From the NCBI RefSeq assembly GCF_001019715.1, contig NZ_BBXJ01000001.1, forward strand, positions 1,426,001-1,490,000: a stretch of 64,000 nucleotides of DNA. Reading direction: 5' to 3'. This DNA comes from Rodentibacter caecimuris (lineage in GTDB: Bacteria; Pseudomonadota; Gammaproteobacteria; Enterobacterales; Pasteurellaceae). The notes beneath the pieces were generated by a model, which saw nothing but the letters and a program-made list of their open reading frames with translations, had not been told where the DNA came from and did no database searches. Positions 1 through 9,669 of the stretch are shown in pieces. The stretch's first letter is position 1. Each line of letters starts with the position of its first letter. Made by a program: the position numbers and the translations under genes.

Positions 1-471
1 AGGAATCAAAACAAGGATTAGCCCGATAGATGTTAATTTACTTACCCAAGCTCCACCTAATAAATTTACAAAAGTGAATAACCAGACTACAGCGATAACT
101 GCAATTGCCGCTGGAATTGGCTGATTAAGAATGGGAAAAAAGACTGAAGAATAAGCAATCGCCGTAATAGCGATGGCAAGATTGCCAATCCAATTAGCGT
201 GATAATACATAATTGAGGTTTGATAACCCAACAGCGGGGAAATTTCGCCTGCATAGGCAACAGGTCCTCCCTCTTGTGGGTTTTTCGTACTCAGCCTCGC
301 AAATACATAGGCAAGTGCTAATGCACCAATGGTAGCAATAATCCAGCCAATAATAGAAATCGATCCTATCTTGGCAAGCCCTGCCGGAAGTAAAGCGATT
401 CCGCTTCCCATCATGTTACCTGCAACCACCGCAATACAGGTAAAAAGCCCTATTTTTTTAGATGATGTCAT
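1..471 (-). CDS. cadB: Lysine/cadaverine antiporter, CadB-like (partial)
   Basis: The first 157 codons of an APC-superfamily basic amino acid/polyamine antiporter are visible; the rest lies left of the window. The start is the ATG whose first base is 471, preceded by AGGAG. The opening (KKIGLFTCIAVVAGNMMGSG) and later segments (NPQEGGPVAYAGEISP, YYHANWIGNLAI) follow E. coli CadB much more closely than PotE or AdiC, from memory of those proteins. Family members are inner-membrane proteins with 12 helices; CadB exchanges external lysine for internal cadaverine in acid resistance. A lysine decarboxylase gene (cadA) would be expected just downstream, outside the window. An FNR-like palindrome lies about 100 bp upstream. 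The exact substrate is inferred. Confidence 0.8.
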   Translation of the reverse strand, partial: MTSSKKIGLFTCIAVVAGNMMGSGIALLPAGLAKIGSISIIGWIIATIGALALAYVFARLSTKNPQEGGPVAYAGEISPLLGYQTSIMYYHANWIGNLAIAITAIAYSSVFFPILNQPIPAAIAVIAVVWLFTFVNLLGGAWVSKLTSIGLILVLIP

Positions 472-782
472 TCATCTCCTCCTTACAATTTCATGAGTAT
501 CGTTTTTGTCAGCCAATACAACGAAATCAGATTGGCTAATCAAATATTATATTGATTAGATAAACTTAACATTGATCATGATCATAATTTTTACTGATAA
601 TTTAATATTAAAAATTAATTTAACTTATAATAAAGTAGTAGGGAGCTTAATTAGACTGAAGAGAAAAATGATTAACATTTAACTGGAACTAAACTGAATT
701 ATAAGAAGATGAAAGAAGTGATTGTTTTGTTCACTTGATAAATCAGATATAATCAACCCAACAATTGTACAGGAGATTCAAT
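472..782. other. Intergenic region between cadB and lysS
   Basis: This 311-bp AT-rich spacer separates two divergent genes and must hold both promoters. On the cadB side it contains a perfect 7-bp inverted repeat (AGCCAAT 511-517, ATTGGCT 531-537), which would form a hairpin in the cadB leader, and an FNR-like palindrome at 572-585. On the lysS side there is an inverted repeat AAGTGA/TCACTT near 716-736. Its 9-bp spacer does not fit CRP. I see no gene here. Confidence 0.6.
572..585 (-). promoter_or_regulatory. Candidate FNR box upstream of cadB
   Basis: TTGATCATGATCAT matches the FNR consensus TTGAT-N4-ATCAA at 9 of 10 defined positions. It lies 100 bp upstream of the cadB start codon, compatible with activation when oxygen is low. 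The central TGATCA is self-complementary, so chance palindromy is possible. Confidence 0.4.
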
Positions 783-2291
783 ATGTCAGAACCACAAACC
801 CCAGAAATTGATCTTCAAGGCGAAATGCTCGTTCGCCGTGAAAAATTAGCTGCGTTACGCGCTAAAGGTAACGCGTTCCCGAACCAATTCCGCCGCGATT
901 CGCTTGCACAAGATTTGCATAATCAATACGAATCAGAAGAAGGCGAAGCATTAAAAGAAAAAAATGTTGAAGTGACTGTTGCCGGCCGTATTATGACCCG
1001 TCGTGCAATGGGTAAAGCAACCTTTATCACATTACAGGATATGAGCGGTAAAATTCAGCTTTATGTAGCTCGCGATAACCTACCGGAAGGAGTGTATAAA
1101 GATGATGTCGGTCAATGGGATTTGGGAGATATTGTCGGAATTAAAGGAACATTATTTAAAACCAAAACTGGCGAGCTTACGGTTAAAGCAAGTGAAGTTC
1201 AACTATTAACTAAAGCACTTCGCCCATTGCCGGATAAATTCCACGGCTTAACAGACCAAGAAATGCGTTATCGCCAACGTTATTTAGACTTAATTTCTAA
1301 TGAAGAATCCCGCCGTACTTTTATCATTAGATCAAAAGTCGTCGCAGGCATTCGTGAATATTTCATTTCAAAAGGTTTCATGGAAGTAGAAACGCCAATG
1401 TTGCAAGCGATTCCGGGAGGAGCATCCGCCCGTCCGTTCGTGACACATCATAATGCTCTTGATGTGGATATGTATTTGCGTATTGCGCCGGAACTTTATT
1501 TAAAACGTTTGGTAGTCGGCGGTTTTGAACGGGTATTCGAATTAAATCGTAACTTCCGCAATGAAGGGGTTTCCGTTCGCCATAATCCGGAATTTACTAT
1601 GCTTGAATACTATCAAGCCTATGCGGATTACCATGACTTAATGGATAACACCGAAGAATTATTACGTAAACTCGCTATTGATATCCTTGGCACAACTATC
1701 GTGAAATACGGTGAATACGAATTTGACTTTGGCAAACCATTTGAGCGTATTACATTACATGACGCAACCATCAAATATGGTGCAGAGAAAGGCATTGTAA
1801 AAGAAGATTTATACGATTTCGACCGAGCCAAAGCTACCGCTGAACGTTTAGGCATTGAGGTGCAAAAATCTTGGGGATTAGGCAGTATTGTCAATGCAAT
1901 TTTTGAGGAAGTGGCGGAACACCATTTAATTCAACCGACTTTCTTAATGGCACATCCCGCAGAAATTTCACCGCTTGCCCGTCGTAATGATGAAAATCCG
2001 GAAGTCACCGACCGCTTTGAATTATTTATCGGCGGACGTGAAATCGGCAATGGTTTTTCAGAATTAAACGATGCAGAAGACCAGAATGAACGCTTTGATG
2101 CTCAAGTTGCAGCAAAAGAAGCAGGGGATGATGAAGCCATGTTTAAAGACGAAGACTTTGTTGTTGCATTAGAACATGGTTTACCGCCAACCGCAGGAGA
2201 AGGATTAGGAATCGACCGTCTAGCCATGCTTTATGCAAATGCGCCGTCTATTCGCGATGTAATCCTCTTCCCGGCAATGCGACAAAGATAA
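783..2291 (+). CDS. lysS: Lysyl-tRNA synthetase
   Basis: Class II lysyl-tRNA synthetase of 502 residues; it charges tRNA-Lys in the cytoplasm. The start at 783 (MSEPQTP) is chosen because AGGAG sits 8 bases before it; an in-frame ATG at 765 lacks such a site. The N-terminal OB-fold anticodon-binding domain spans roughly residues 55-150. The catalytic domain carries motif 2 around Arg256 (RNFRNEG) and motif 3 at 472-479 (GEGLGIDR). Length agrees with E. coli LysS (505). It is a single gene closed by a strong terminator. Its neighbours on both sides are lysine transport genes. Confidence 0.97.
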   Translation: MSEPQTPEIDLQGEMLVRREKLAALRAKGNAFPNQFRRDSLAQDLHNQYESEEGEALKEKNVEVTVAGRIMTRRAMGKATFITLQDMSGKIQLYVARDNLPEGVYKDDVGQWDLGDIVGIKGTLFKTKTGELTVKASEVQLLTKALRPLPDKFHGLTDQEMRYRQRYLDLISNEESRRTFIIRSKVVAGIREYFISKGFMEVETPMLQAIPGGASARPFVTHHNALDVDMYLRIAPELYLKRLVVGGFERVFELNRNFRNEGVSVRHNPEFTMLEYYQAYADYHDLMDNTEELLRKLAIDILGTTIVKYGEYEFDFGKPFERITLHDATIKYGAEKGIVKEDLYDFDRAKATAERLGIEVQKSWGLGSIVNAIFEEVAEHHLIQPTFLMAHPAEISPLARRNDENPEVTDRFELFIGGREIGNGFSELNDAEDQNERFDAQVAAKEAGDDEAMFKDEDFVVALEHGLPPTAGEGLGIDRLAMLYANAPSIRDVILFPAMRQR

Positions 2292-2314
2292 ACGAATTAA
2301 TCTACACTTAAAAA

Positions 2315-2337
2315 GGAAGCCGTTTGGCTTCCTTTTT
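2315..2337 (+). terminator. Rho-independent terminator of lysS
   Basis: A 7-bp GC-rich stem GGAAGCC/GGCTTCC with loop GTTT is followed by five T. It lies 24 bp after the lysS stop codon. Confidence 0.9.
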
Positions 2338-2443
2338 CGTATCAACCATCTAAAAACACCTTTATTTGGCTGTATTTTTCATTTAAAACATCCACTTTAC
2401 TACCGAATAAGCAGCTTAAAGGTACTCAATGCAACAAAATATA

Positions 2444-2478
2444 AAAAAATCTACTCTCATTATGAGTATAGATTTTTT
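2444..2478 (-). terminator. Terminator of the ilvIH operon
   Basis: An inverted repeat (ATCTA-CTC / GAG-TATAGAT) flanked by A-runs on one side and T-runs on the other sits 20 bp past the ilvH stop. Read on the minus strand it ends in a run of T. Confidence 0.75.
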
Positions 2479-2497
2479 CATCAATCAAAAGGATAAA

Positions 2498-2989
2498 TTA
2501 AAGAATATTTTTCTCACCGCGGGAAAGACTGATCAACCCTGAACGAACAATTTCAAGTAGTGTTGTTTCTTCCTTCACTGCCGCCACAAAAGCATCTAAT
2601 TTATCTTTTGTACCGGTTAATTGAACCGTATAAGATTTAGGCGTAACATCCACGATCTGACCACGGAAAATATCGGTAAGACGTTTAATTTCATCACGTG
2701 ATGCCCCCGTTGCACGGATTTTTACCAGTAGAACTTCACGTTCAACATGTTCATGCTCACTTAAATTGATCACTTTAAATACATCAACCAACTTATGTAG
2801 TTGCTTTTCAATTTGCTCCAGCACTTGTTCATCACCCACCGCTTCAATGGTCATCCGTGATAACGTAGGATCATCCGTTGGTGCAACGGTAAGACTTTCA
2901 ATATTGAATGCACGTTGAGAGAATAAACCCACTACTCGTGATAGCGCACCGGACTCATTTTCTAATAAAACAGACAAAATTCTACGCAT
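2498..2989 (-). CDS. ilvH: Acetolactate synthase small (regulatory) subunit
   Basis: Regulatory subunit of acetohydroxyacid synthase III, 163 residues, the same length as E. coli IlvH. The N-terminus ([19 protein letters not shown]) is the ACT domain that binds valine, with the loop ESGALSRVVGLFSQRAFNIE; the C-terminal half is the second ferredoxin-like domain. It binds IlvI and gives feedback inhibition by valine in branched-chain amino acid synthesis. The start codon overlaps the ilvI stop by one base (TAATG), so translation is probably coupled. Confidence 0.96.
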   Translation of the reverse strand: MRRILSVLLENESGALSRVVGLFSQRAFNIESLTVAPTDDPTLSRMTIEAVGDEQVLEQIEKQLHKLVDVFKVINLSEHEHVEREVLLVKIRATGASRDEIKRLTDIFRGQIVDVTPKSYTVQLTGTKDKLDAFVAAVKEETTLLEIVRSGLISLSRGEKNIL

Positions 2990-4713
2990 TATTCATTCTC
3001 CCCTTTTGTTTTACCTAAAATCATTTCATTCATTGCTCCACCACGCACTTGCATAGGATAAACGTGTTCACTTTCATCGACATTGATATCGACAAATACC
3101 AGTTTATTTTTAAGTTTGAATGCTTCTTCTAATTTACTCTTCAACTCATCCGGTGTCGTAATTTTAATCCCCACATGTCCGTAAGACTCTGCCAATTTCA
3201 CAAAATCCGGTAAGGAATTCATATAAGTTTGCGAATGACGCCCCGAATAAATCAAATCTTGCCATTGTTTCACCATACCTAAGAAATGATTATTCAAACA
3301 AATAATGACAATAGGAATACCATATTGGGTTGCAGTAGAAAGTTCCTGAATATTCATTTGGATACTGCCGTCACCGGTAACACAAACAACCTTGGCGTTA
3401 GGTTGGGCAAGTTTTGCTCCTAACGCGGCAGGTAAACCAAACCCCATTGTGCCTAACCCGCCCGAGTTAATCCAGTGACGAGGCTTATTGAACGGGTAAT
3501 GTAACGCTGCAAACATTTGATGCTGTCCTACATCTGAAGCGACATAAGCCTCTCCGTTGGTAATCCGATAAACAGCTTCCATCACTTGTTGAGGTTTAAT
3601 CACACCCGAAGTGCGGTCGAAATCCAAGCAGTTTTTTGCTTTCCATTCATTAATCTGTTTCCACCAATTCTCAAGATGATTTTGCGGGTGGTTTCCCCCT
3701 TCTTCTCCCAATAAACTTAAAAACTCCGTCAGCACATTCTTCGCACTGCCTACAATCGGAATCGCCACTTTCACATTTTTAGAAATCGAGGCCGGATCGA
3801 TGTCAATTTGAATCACTTTTGCATACGGGCAATATTTATCGAGGTTATTTGTCGTGCGATCGTCAAAACGTACGCCAATTCCTAAGATCAAATCACTTTC
3901 ATGCATGGCATTATTAGCTTCATAGGTTCCATGCATCCCCAACATGCCTAAAAATTGCTTATCGCTTCCCGAATAAACACCTAACCCCATTAAAGAAGAG
4001 GTAACCGGTAAATTCAAGCGCTGTGCCAATTGGGTTAATTCCTCGCTACATTCGGCGGCAACCGCCCCGCCACCCACGAATAAAATGGGTTTCTTTGCCA
4101 CTAATAAGGCTTTTAATGCTTTTTTAATCTGTCCTTTATGCCCGTTTACCGTTGGATTGTAAGAACGCATTTCAACAGATTTTGGATATTCATAAGGGAA
4201 TTTATGATTTGGATTTACCGTATCTTTCGGAATATCAACAACAACAGGGCCGGGACGACCGGTTGATGCAATATAAAATGCTTTTTTGATTATTTCAGGA
4301 ATATCTTCCGCTTTTTTTACAATAAAACTGTGTTTTACGACAGGGCGAGAAATCCCAACCATATCACATTCTTGGAAAGCATCACTACCAATTAAATGGC
4401 TCATTACTTGTCCTGAAATCACAACCATTGGTATAGAATCAGCATAAGCCGTGGCGATACCGGTTATGGCATTGGTCGCACCGGGACCTGACGTGACTAA
4501 TACGCAGCCCACTTTACCTGTTGCACGTGCATAACCATCCGCCATATGAACCGCGGCTTGTTCATGACGTACAAGAATGTGTTCAATTCCGCCAAGGGTA
4601 TGAATCGCATCATAAATATCAAGTACTGCTCCCCCCGGATAGCCAAACAAATACTCTACCCCTTCATCACGTAGTGATTGCACTACCATTTCAGCACCGG
4701 ATAATTTTTTCAT
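2989..4713 (-). CDS. ilvI: Acetolactate synthase large (catalytic) subunit
   Basis: Thiamine diphosphate enzyme of 574 residues that makes acetolactate or acetohydroxybutyrate, the first shared step to valine, leucine and isoleucine. The ThDP-activating glutamate is in [14 protein letters not shown] (Glu51). The ThDP/Mg motif starts at Gly447 (GDGSIQMN) and ends at Asn474-Asn475. The middle domain holds the FAD-type Rossmann fold. The start follows an AGGAG with 6-7 base spacing. It is the first gene of the ilvIH operon. I see no obvious leader-peptide attenuator upstream; the E. coli operon is controlled by Lrp, which cannot be judged here. Confidence 0.97.
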   Translation of the reverse strand: MKKLSGAEMVVQSLRDEGVEYLFGYPGGAVLDIYDAIHTLGGIEHILVRHEQAAVHMADGYARATGKVGCVLVTSGPGATNAITGIATAYADSIPMVVISGQVMSHLIGSDAFQECDMVGISRPVVKHSFIVKKAEDIPEIIKKAFYIASTGRPGPVVVDIPKDTVNPNHKFPYEYPKSVEMRSYNPTVNGHKGQIKKALKALLVAKKPILFVGGGAVAAECSEELTQLAQRLNLPVTSSLMGLGVYSGSDKQFLGMLGMHGTYEANNAMHESDLILGIGVRFDDRTTNNLDKYCPYAKVIQIDIDPASISKNVKVAIPIVGSAKNVLTEFLSLLGEEGGNHPQNHLENWWKQINEWKAKNCLDFDRTSGVIKPQQVMEAVYRITNGEAYVASDVGQHQMFAALHYPFNKPRHWINSGGLGTMGFGLPAALGAKLAQPNAKVVCVTGDGSIQMNIQELSTATQYGIPIVIICLNNHFLGMVKQWQDLIYSGRHSQTYMNSLPDFVKLAESYGHVGIKITTPDELKSKLEEAFKLKNKLVFVDINVDESEHVYPMQVRGGAMNEMILGKTKGENE

Positions 4714-4907
4714 AATTCACTCCTAAAATTGACCGCTCTTTAATTGATTATTAACTGATATTTTCTGGATTTGTATTCATCATACTGGCAAAAAAATCTT
4801 TGTCTAGATACCCTACCAACATAGGAACCCAAAAATAACAAAATAAAAAACTAAAAAATACTAAAAATAAAACATAAAATAAAATAAATTTAGTTAAAAT
4901 ATAAAAA

Positions 4908-4929
4908 AATGCGACTTTATGTCGCATTT
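4908..4929 (-). terminator. Terminator after the NhaC-family transporter gene
   Basis: AAATGCGAC-TTTAT-GTCGCATTT is a perfect 9-bp stem with a 5-base loop in an A/T-rich flank on both sides. It can act in both directions. It lies between the transporter stop (4985) and the ilvI promoter region. Confidence 0.8.
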
Positions 4930-4984
4930 TATAAAAATAGTAAAATTTTATTTTTTATTTGCTTTTTTGAGCCGGATCACATTT

Positions 4985-6505
4985 TTAACGTTTTTTCACG
5001 ATAAAAACGAGTATAACGAGGGATACTGCCGTTGTAATAAACCCGGCCACTCCGGATTCTGTAAAACCAACCGTGATATAACCGATACAACTTGCCATCG
5101 CAACCGTTAAAGCATAAGGTAATTGGGTTGTGACGTGATCCATATGATTACATTTTGCTCCGGTAGAAGAAAGAATCGTTGTATCTGAAACCGGCGAGCA
5201 GTGATCACCACATACAGCTCCAGCCATTACAGCAGAAAGACAAGGCAACATTAATTCCGGTGCTGCATTCATTGCCATTGAGGCTGCAATCGGTAACATA
5301 ATACCAAAGGTTCCCCAACTTGTACCTGTAGAAAATGCCATTGCCGAAGCAAGAATGAATAAGAGAACAGGTAAAAATTGAACGGGTATATTATCAGAAA
5401 CCAAAGAAGACAAATATTTGCCCGTTTGCACATCACCGACAATTTTATTGATTGTCCAAGCAAAAAATAAAATTGCAATTGCCCCTAACATAGATTTAAT
5501 ACCTAGTTTCCATGCACGAGCATACTCAAAAAAACTGATCTGACCATCCAAGATAATCAAAATCGTTGAGATAACGACCGCACTTGAGCCTCCAATAACA
5601 AGAGAGACACCCACATTAGTATTTTCAAAAGCGCCTAATATGGAAAACCGCACACCGGATTTGGCAAGCGTATCGGCACCACTATAGATCATCATTGAAA
5701 CGGTTATGACGATCAAAATCACTATCGGCAGGATCAGACTCCGCACACGACCTTTCGTTCCCAAATCTTCTTCCAACTCATGATTTTCACGCGCCATTGC
5801 TGCTTTTTCATGACGAGCCATGGAAGCGATATCAAATGAAAAATAAGCAACAAAAAATACCATAAGTAAAGCAAAGATCGCATAGTAATTCATTGCACTC
5901 ATTGCCACAAATGCCCCAATTGGCGTGTATTCAGTAATGGAATAGGTGGTTAATAAACCTGCCACTAAGGTAATAATATAAGCTCCCCAACTTGAAACCG
6001 GCGTCATTACACACATCGGTGCAGCAGTAGAATCAAGGATATAAGCTAATTTTGCACGAGAGACCTTGAAACGATCGGTAACAGGACGGGCAATAGCCCC
6101 TACAGCAAGGCTATGAAAATAATCATCAATAAAGGTAACAAAAACCAAAGAAGCGGCTAATAATTTTGCTCCACGGCGATCCTTAATCCGCTTTTGAGCC
6201 CATTCCACAAATGCACGGTTACTACCGGATACCGTTAAAAGTGCGGTTAAAATACCAAGCAAAAGTAAAAAAAGAACAATATTCATATTTGAATTAATTG
6301 CGCCATCATTGTACACCAAGGAAATAATGTTATCTTTCAGATAAATAAGGGTAGGTAAAATTGAGGCATGATTGAGCATCAACGCACCAACTAAAATCCC
6401 TGCGCTCAGGGAAATTAATACACGACGTGTTGCAATCGCTAGTATAATCGCCAGCAATGCGGGAAAAATAGACCAAATTGAAGAAGAATAATCGATAAGT
6501 TCCAT
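4985..6505 (-). CDS. lysW: NhaC-family transporter under lysine riboswitch control (LysW-type)
   Basis: Polytopic inner-membrane protein of 506 residues with about 11-12 hydrophobic segments; a loop near residues 230-250 is charged. It has the look of the NhaC Na+/H+ antiporter superfamily, including the conserved segments FSTGTSWGTFGIMLPIA and CGDHCSPVSDTTILSS. A similar H. influenzae protein is annotated as an Na+/H+ antiporter. The leader is a lysine riboswitch, so the more likely cargo is lysine; comparative work on lysine-box genes named such NhaC-type candidates LysW. The function is inferred from regulation. The start ATG lies in a hairpin stem (see 6501-6529). Confidence 0.75.
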   Translation of the reverse strand: MELIDYSSSIWSIFPALLAIILAIATRRVLISLSAGILVGALMLNHASILPTLIYLKDNIISLVYNDGAINSNMNIVLFLLLLGILTALLTVSGSNRAFVEWAQKRIKDRRGAKLLAASLVFVTFIDDYFHSLAVGAIARPVTDRFKVSRAKLAYILDSTAAPMCVMTPVSSWGAYIITLVAGLLTTYSITEYTPIGAFVAMSAMNYYAIFALLMVFFVAYFSFDIASMARHEKAAMARENHELEEDLGTKGRVRSLILPIVILIVITVSMMIYSGADTLAKSGVRFSILGAFENTNVGVSLVIGGSSAVVISTILIILDGQISFFEYARAWKLGIKSMLGAIAILFFAWTINKIVGDVQTGKYLSSLVSDNIPVQFLPVLLFILASAMAFSTGTSWGTFGIMLPIAASMAMNAAPELMLPCLSAVMAGAVCGDHCSPVSDTTILSSTGAKCNHMDHVTTQLPYALTVAMASCIGYITVGFTESGVAGFITTAVSLVILVFIVKKR

Positions 6506-6529
6506 TAAGTTACACCTAAAATTAATGGA
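6501..6529 (-). promoter_or_regulatory. Start-codon hairpin, likely riboswitch expression platform
   Basis: An 8-bp perfect inverted repeat (UCCAUUAA and UUAAUGGA in the RNA) encloses the ribosome-binding site (UUUUAGGUGU) in its loop. The start AUG of the transporter (bases 6505-6503) is in the 3' arm. When folded it would hide the start codon, which suggests translational control. No T-run follows, so it is not a terminator. Confidence 0.6.
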
Positions 6530-6554
6530 GACAACGGTAAGAAAACGGGATAAT

Positions 6555-6745
6555 AATGACCCCCACCTAACCGTAGCGCTCCATAGCTATTCACTATGAC
6601 AGTAACGTTCCTTTCAGATACGCCACCAACCAGTTAAAACGACTTTTAACTGATTTCGGCAACTACTCCTTTCCTTTTTCGTCATCGCTATCCACTCGGA
6701 AAAAATACTTATAGTAATCGCACCTCTACTTTGTAAGGAGTCGGA
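6555..6745 (-). promoter_or_regulatory. Lysine riboswitch (L box)
   Basis: On the minus strand the conserved lysine-box blocks occur in order: GUAGAGGUGCG (6729-6719), AGUAGUUGCCGAAAUC, a 9-bp hairpin CAGUUAAAA-GUCG-UUUUAACUG, CUGGUUGGUGGC, GUUACUGUCAUAG and AGCUAUGGAGCGCUAC (ending at 6573). GUAG near the 5' end pairs with CUAC at the 3' end to close P1. The element lies between a predicted promoter and the transporter start. In known members, lysine binding reduces expression of lysine synthesis or uptake genes. Edges are approximate. Confidence 0.93.
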
Positions 6746-6778
6746 AGATTACAGGAAAACAGAAGAAAAATCTAATAA

Positions 6779-6805
6779 ATTCTATAAATCACTTTAATTT
6801 GTCAA
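6779..6805 (-). promoter_or_regulatory. Predicted sigma70 promoter of the riboswitch transcript
   Basis: A perfect -35 TTGACA (6805-6800) is followed by TAGAAT (6784-6779) with a short 15-bp spacer. Transcription would start near 6772, about 40 bases before the riboswitch core. Confidence 0.5.
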
Positions 6806-6967
6806 GATCCATAATGAGATAATAACCATAATAAATATTTAAAAATAACGTTCATCACATCATTTAGCTTAATTTTATTTAAATTTAAGATTTACCTTAT
6901 GAATTAATTTCGTTATCATGAGCAACTAAGGTTTATATTTTTACACATCATAAAATAGAGGTTTATT

Positions 6968-7372
6968 ATGGCTGATTTAATCAAAATATTTACTAACCGT
7001 CACAGCATTCGTGCAGTAGTACGTGATTTAACATTAGAACAAGCTGAAAATACATTAAAAAAACTTGAAGAAGCGATTGCTGAAAAACGTGTACAAATGG
7101 AAGAAATTCAACAAGCAGAAATTGAACGTAAGGCACGTATCGCAAAATATAAAGAATTAATTAAGCAGGAAGGAATTACTGCTGAAGAATTGCAAGCCAT
7201 TATCGGTACTTTCTCGTCGAATTCCCGTAAAAAACGTAAACCGCTCCCTGCGAAATATAAATACACGACTGAAAATGGGGAACAAAAAACGTGGACCGGT
7301 CAAGGGCGTACTCCAAGCGTAATTCAAAAGGCATTGGATGCCGGTAAGTCTTTATCAGACTTTGAAATTTAA
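6968..7372 (+). CDS. hns: H-NS family nucleoid protein
   Basis: Small (134 residues) nucleoid-structuring and silencing protein. Residues 1-65 are highly charged with heptad-like spacing, the coiled-coil oligomerisation region. A basic linker (NSRKKRKP, 86-93) leads to the C-terminal DNA-binding domain, which has the characteristic GQGRTP loop (Gln112-Gly113-Arg114) that reads AT-rich minor grooves. The start follows AGAGG. It stands alone, with its own terminator before purU. Confidence 0.95.
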   Translation: MADLIKIFTNRHSIRAVVRDLTLEQAENTLKKLEEAIAEKRVQMEEIQQAEIERKARIAKYKELIKQEGITAEELQAIIGTFSSNSRKKRKPLPAKYKYTTENGEQKTWTGQGRTPSVIQKALDAGKSLSDFEI

Positions 7373-7390
7373 TTATTTCCTCTCTCTAAA

Positions 7391-7419
7391 GAACCCATAT
7401 ATCTTATGGGTTCTCTTTT
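7391..7419 (+). terminator. Terminator of hns
   Basis: An 8-bp perfect stem GAACCCAT/ATGGGTTC with a 7-base loop is followed by TCTTTT. It separates hns from purU. Confidence 0.85.
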
Positions 7420-7448
7420 ATCTATAATAAAAGCATTGTATTAAGACT

Positions 7449-8285
7449 ATGATCGAAAAGAAAATACTTCTTACCGATTGTCCTGATGATAAAGGGTTGA
7501 TCGCTAAGATTACCAATATTTGTTATAAGCACCAATTAAATATTTTACATAATAATGAATTTGTTGATTTTGAAACAAAACATTTCTTTATGCGTACGGA
7601 ACTTGAAGGGATTTTTAATGAGACAACATTACTTGAAGATCTCAAATATAGTTTACCGAAAGGAACAAATTGTCGATTAATTAGCTCAAAACGCAAACGT
7701 ATTGTCATTTTAGTCACAAAAGAAGCACATTGTCTTGGTGATATTTTAATGAAAAATTATTACGGCGCGCTGGATGTAGAAATCGTCGCAGTTATTGGCA
7801 ACCATGATAATTTACGGGAGTTGGTCGAACGTTTTAATATTCCATTTCATTACATTAGCCATGAAGGTTTAACCCGTGTTGAACATGATAAATTACTTGC
7901 GACAAAAATTGACGAGTATGCCCCTGATTATATTGTATTAGCCAAATATATGCGTGTTCTCAATCCTGAGTTCGTAGAGCGCTATCCAAACAGAGTAATT
8001 AATATTCATCACTCTTTCTTGCCTGCATTTATTGGCGCAAAACCCTATCATCAAGCCTACGAACGCGGCGTAAAAATTATTGGTGCTACCGCACATTTCA
8101 TCAATAATGAGTTGGATCAAGGCCCAATCATTATGCAAAATGTAATTAATGTAGATCATACTTATAGCGCAGATGCGATGATGCATGCCGGTCGGGATGT
8201 AGAAAAAACAGTTCTCAGCCGTGCACTCGATCTAGCACTGCACGATAGAATTTTCGTTTATAAAAACAAAACAGTGGTGTTGTAA
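7449..8285 (+). CDS. purU: Formyltetrahydrofolate deformylase
   Basis: Hydrolyses 10-formyl-tetrahydrofolate to formate and tetrahydrofolate, balancing one-carbon pools and supplying formate for purine synthesis. The 278-residue protein has an N-terminal ACT domain (about 1-80), followed by a formyltransferase-like domain. The catalytic triad can be read as Asn185 and His187 ([10 protein letters not shown]) and Asp223 (ELDQGPI). Length fits E. coli PurU (280). Its stop shares a base with the aroA start, so the two are co-transcribed. Confidence 0.96.
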   Translation: MIEKKILLTDCPDDKGLIAKITNICYKHQLNILHNNEFVDFETKHFFMRTELEGIFNETTLLEDLKYSLPKGTNCRLISSKRKRIVILVTKEAHCLGDILMKNYYGALDVEIVAVIGNHDNLRELVERFNIPFHYISHEGLTRVEHDKLLATKIDEYAPDYIVLAKYMRVLNPEFVERYPNRVINIHHSFLPAFIGAKPYHQAYERGVKIIGATAHFINNELDQGPIIMQNVINVDHTYSADAMMHAGRDVEKTVLSRALDLALHDRIFVYKNKTVVL

Positions 8286-9583
8286 TGGAATCAATTACTC
8301 TCATGCCAATTAAAGCGGTTGAAGGCACAATTAACCTTCCCGGCTCAAAAAGTTTATCTAACCGAGCTCTGCTTCTAGCTGCATTAGCTAAAGGCACAAC
8401 AAAAGTGACTAATTTGCTCGATAGTGATGACATTCGTCATATGTTGAATGCGCTCAAAGCACTCGGAGTCAATTACCAACTTTCTGAGGATAAAACGTCC
8501 TGCGAAATTAAAGGTTTGGATGGTGCGTTTAATATTCAAGGTGGGATTTCTCTTTTTCTTGGTAATGCCGGTACAGCAATGCGCCCGTTAAGTGCAGCAC
8601 TTTGTTTGAAAGGCGAAACAGAGGGTGAAGTGATTCTTACCGGAGAACCCCGAATGAAAGAACGTCCTATTCGACATTTAGTTGATGCGCTTCGCCAAGC
8701 AGGTGCAGACATACATTATTTGGAAAACGAGGGTTATCCTCCTCTTGCTATTCGAAATCGTGGTATCAAAGGTGGAAAAATAAAAATTGACGGTTCAATT
8801 TCATCTCAATTTCTGACCGCACTTTTAATGGCAGCACCCCTTGCAGAGAATGATACGGAAATCGAACTAATTGGAGAGTTAGTTTCCAAGCCTTATATTG
8901 ACATCACGCTGGCAATGATGAAGGATTTCGGTGTAGATGTAAAAAACCACGACTACAAAACTTTCCGTATTCAAGGTAACCAATCTTATCTTTCACCCGG
9001 TACATATTTAGTAGAAGGTGATGCCTCTTCCGCCTCTTACTTTTTAGCGGCCGCAGCGATCAAAGGCAAAGTAAAAATCACAGGTATTGGAAAAAATTCC
9101 ATACAAGGCGACCGTTTATTTGCTGAAATGTTAAAAAAAATGGGCGCTAAAGTAACTTGGGGAGCGGATTTTATTCAGGTGGAAAAATCCAAACTTCACG
9201 GAATTGATATGGATATGAACCATATCCCTGATGCCGCAATGACTATAGCAACAACCGCACTTTTTGCTGAAGGTGAAACAACTATTCGCAATATTTATAA
9301 CTGGCGTGTGAAGGAAACCGATCGTCTCAGCGCAATGGCAACTGAATTAAGAAAAATCGGAGCAGAAGTTGAAGAAGGAGAAGATTTTATTCACATTCAA
9401 CCGCTTCCATTAAACAAATTTCAACATGCAAATATTGAGACCTATAATGATCATCGTATGGCAATGTGTTTTGCTCTTGTTGCTCTGTCAGATACCGCCG
9501 TCACTATTCTTGATCCTCAATGTACGGCAAAAACTTTTCCAACATTCTTTGAAGAATTTGAAAAAATTTGTATAAGGGATTAA
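8285..9583 (+). CDS. aroA: 3-phosphoshikimate 1-carboxyvinyltransferase (EPSP synthase)
   Basis: Sixth step of the shikimate pathway: joins phosphoenolpyruvate to shikimate 3-phosphate. The protein has 432 residues. The substrate-binding N-terminal motif ([20 protein letters not shown]) and the class I signature [11 protein letters not shown] are present, as is [10 protein letters not shown]. The start codon overlaps the purU stop by one base. A consensus uptake signal lies inside the gene near 8817. The gene ends before a bidirectional terminator shared with pcp. Confidence 0.97.
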   Translation: MESITLMPIKAVEGTINLPGSKSLSNRALLLAALAKGTTKVTNLLDSDDIRHMLNALKALGVNYQLSEDKTSCEIKGLDGAFNIQGGISLFLGNAGTAMRPLSAALCLKGETEGEVILTGEPRMKERPIRHLVDALRQAGADIHYLENEGYPPLAIRNRGIKGGKIKIDGSISSQFLTALLMAAPLAENDTEIELIGELVSKPYIDITLAMMKDFGVDVKNHDYKTFRIQGNQSYLSPGTYLVEGDASSASYFLAAAAIKGKVKITGIGKNSIQGDRLFAEMLKKMGAKVTWGADFIQVEKSKLHGIDMDMNHIPDAAMTIATTALFAEGETTIRNIYNWRVKETDRLSAMATELRKIGAEVEEGEDFIHIQPLPLNKFQHANIETYNDHRMAMCFALVALSDTAVTILDPQCTAKTFPTFFEEFEKICIRD

Positions 9584-9623
9584 ATAAATACGGGAAATAT
9601 TAGACTGTGTTTAAACAACTAAA

Positions 9624-9650
9624 AAAGCGAACATAATGTTCGCTTTTTTC
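9624..9650. terminator. Bidirectional terminator between aroA and pcp
   Basis: AAAGCGAAC-ATAAT-GTTCGCTTT is a perfect 9-bp stem, with A-run before and T-run after, so it works on both converging genes. Confidence 0.9.
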
Positions 9651-9669
9651 ATGGAATAAAATCCATTCA

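Noticed and set aside
716-736. AAGTGA/TCACTT inverted repeat before lysS as a CRP site
   Set aside because: The spacer is 9 bp, whereas CRP half-sites need 6.
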